A DNA stretch of 64,000 nt from positions 806,001 through 870,000 of the forward strand of contig NC_135118.1 in assembly GCF_050908995.1 (NCBI RefSeq), written 5' to 3'. The DNA comes from Andrena cerasifolii (lineage: Eukaryota; Arthropoda; Insecta; Hymenoptera; Andrenidae). Shown piece by piece: positions 63,777 to 64,000 of the stretch. Numbering within the stretch: position 1 is the first letter of the stretch; each line of letters opens with the position of its first letter. The position numbers and the translations under genes were made by a program. A model generated the notes under the pieces. That model did no database searches. It had not been told where the DNA came from and saw nothing but the letters and a program-made list of their open reading frames with translations.

Positions 63777-64000
63777 TTTACATTTACAAATCACAATTCC
63801 ATATTCCGTATTGTGTTAATGCTGAAAACAAATAGAACATTAGTATAAAGTTAAACGTAACATATGAATAAACAGGATACTTCAGCTCCATCTCCGCACA
63901 GTACACACCCTAGGCGATCATGCATGATCCTGCGAACATTAACATTTATAAGAAAACATGTGTTAAATTATTATTTACGAAACAAGAAGCTAAACATTCG
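63777..64000 (+). repeat. Flanking repeat, copy 2
   Basis: Matches 19690-19917 in the same orientation (attgtgtta.tgctgaaaaca, ctccatctcc.cacagtacac, aggcgatcatgcatg). It runs off the window, so the sequence beyond the Polinton insertion point is just out of view. Confidence 0.75.

Overview
The window looks like insect nuclear DNA, most likely from an ant or another hymenopteran. This is inferred from an intron-containing Rif1-like gene, AT-rich spacers and the mobile-element families present; no rRNA, intact tRNA or bacterial-style operon is visible. Only one ordinary host gene is clear. Three in-frame exons at 6357-7942, 8829-9129 and 11042-11758 (+) encode the C-terminal part of a Rif1-like telomere and replication-timing protein. 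Its introns carry palindromic MITE-like repeats. Positions 1-5440 hold decayed Ty3/gypsy elements on both strands. Positions 13.5-19.9 kb hold a tRNA-derived repeat, small foldbacks, a truncated Ty1/copia element and a 2.5 kb foldback element with two 1.24 kb arms.

The main content is a 37.9 kb nest of Polinton/Maverick elements (virus-like DNA transposons) at 19959-57823. Both outer ends begin with AGTAGTA. Copy A (19959-23582) is a gutted left end plus capsid-side fragments. Copy B (23583-35691, reverse orientation) carries most genes, is interrupted by a 1490 bp solo LTR, and has lost its protease and almost all of PolB. Copy C (35692-52135, 16.4 kb) is close to complete. It has a protein-primed type PolB (with one in-frame stop), a chromodomain integrase, a DUF8207-like protein, a packaging ATPase, a parvovirus-type PLA2 protein, an adenain-like protease, a penton-like protein, a broken major capsid gene, a conserved 175-residue protein and a Ser/Pro-rich spliced gene. 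D (57050-57823) is the right terminus of the outer element. B and C together form a palindrome with arms of about 10 kb around a 7.4 kb spacer. The outer 4 kb of the arms look identical, while the inner 6 kb have diverged.

In copy C the gene layout fits a virus-like life cycle. PolB and an unknown spliced gene diverge from the left end; integrase, DUF8207 protein and ATPase are on the minus strand. From a TATA-containing divergent promoter near 45.4 kb the PLA2, protease, penton and capsid genes run rightward as a morphogenesis block.

Right of copy C is a pogo/Tigger element (52136-56063) with an uninterrupted 549-residue transposase and an inverted duplication of its own 3' end. After the nest come a spliced DUF4806-type gene that loses its end to a PIF/Harbinger fragment, a DUF4817-type transposon remnant, and a repeat at the window end that also forms the left flank of the Polinton nest.
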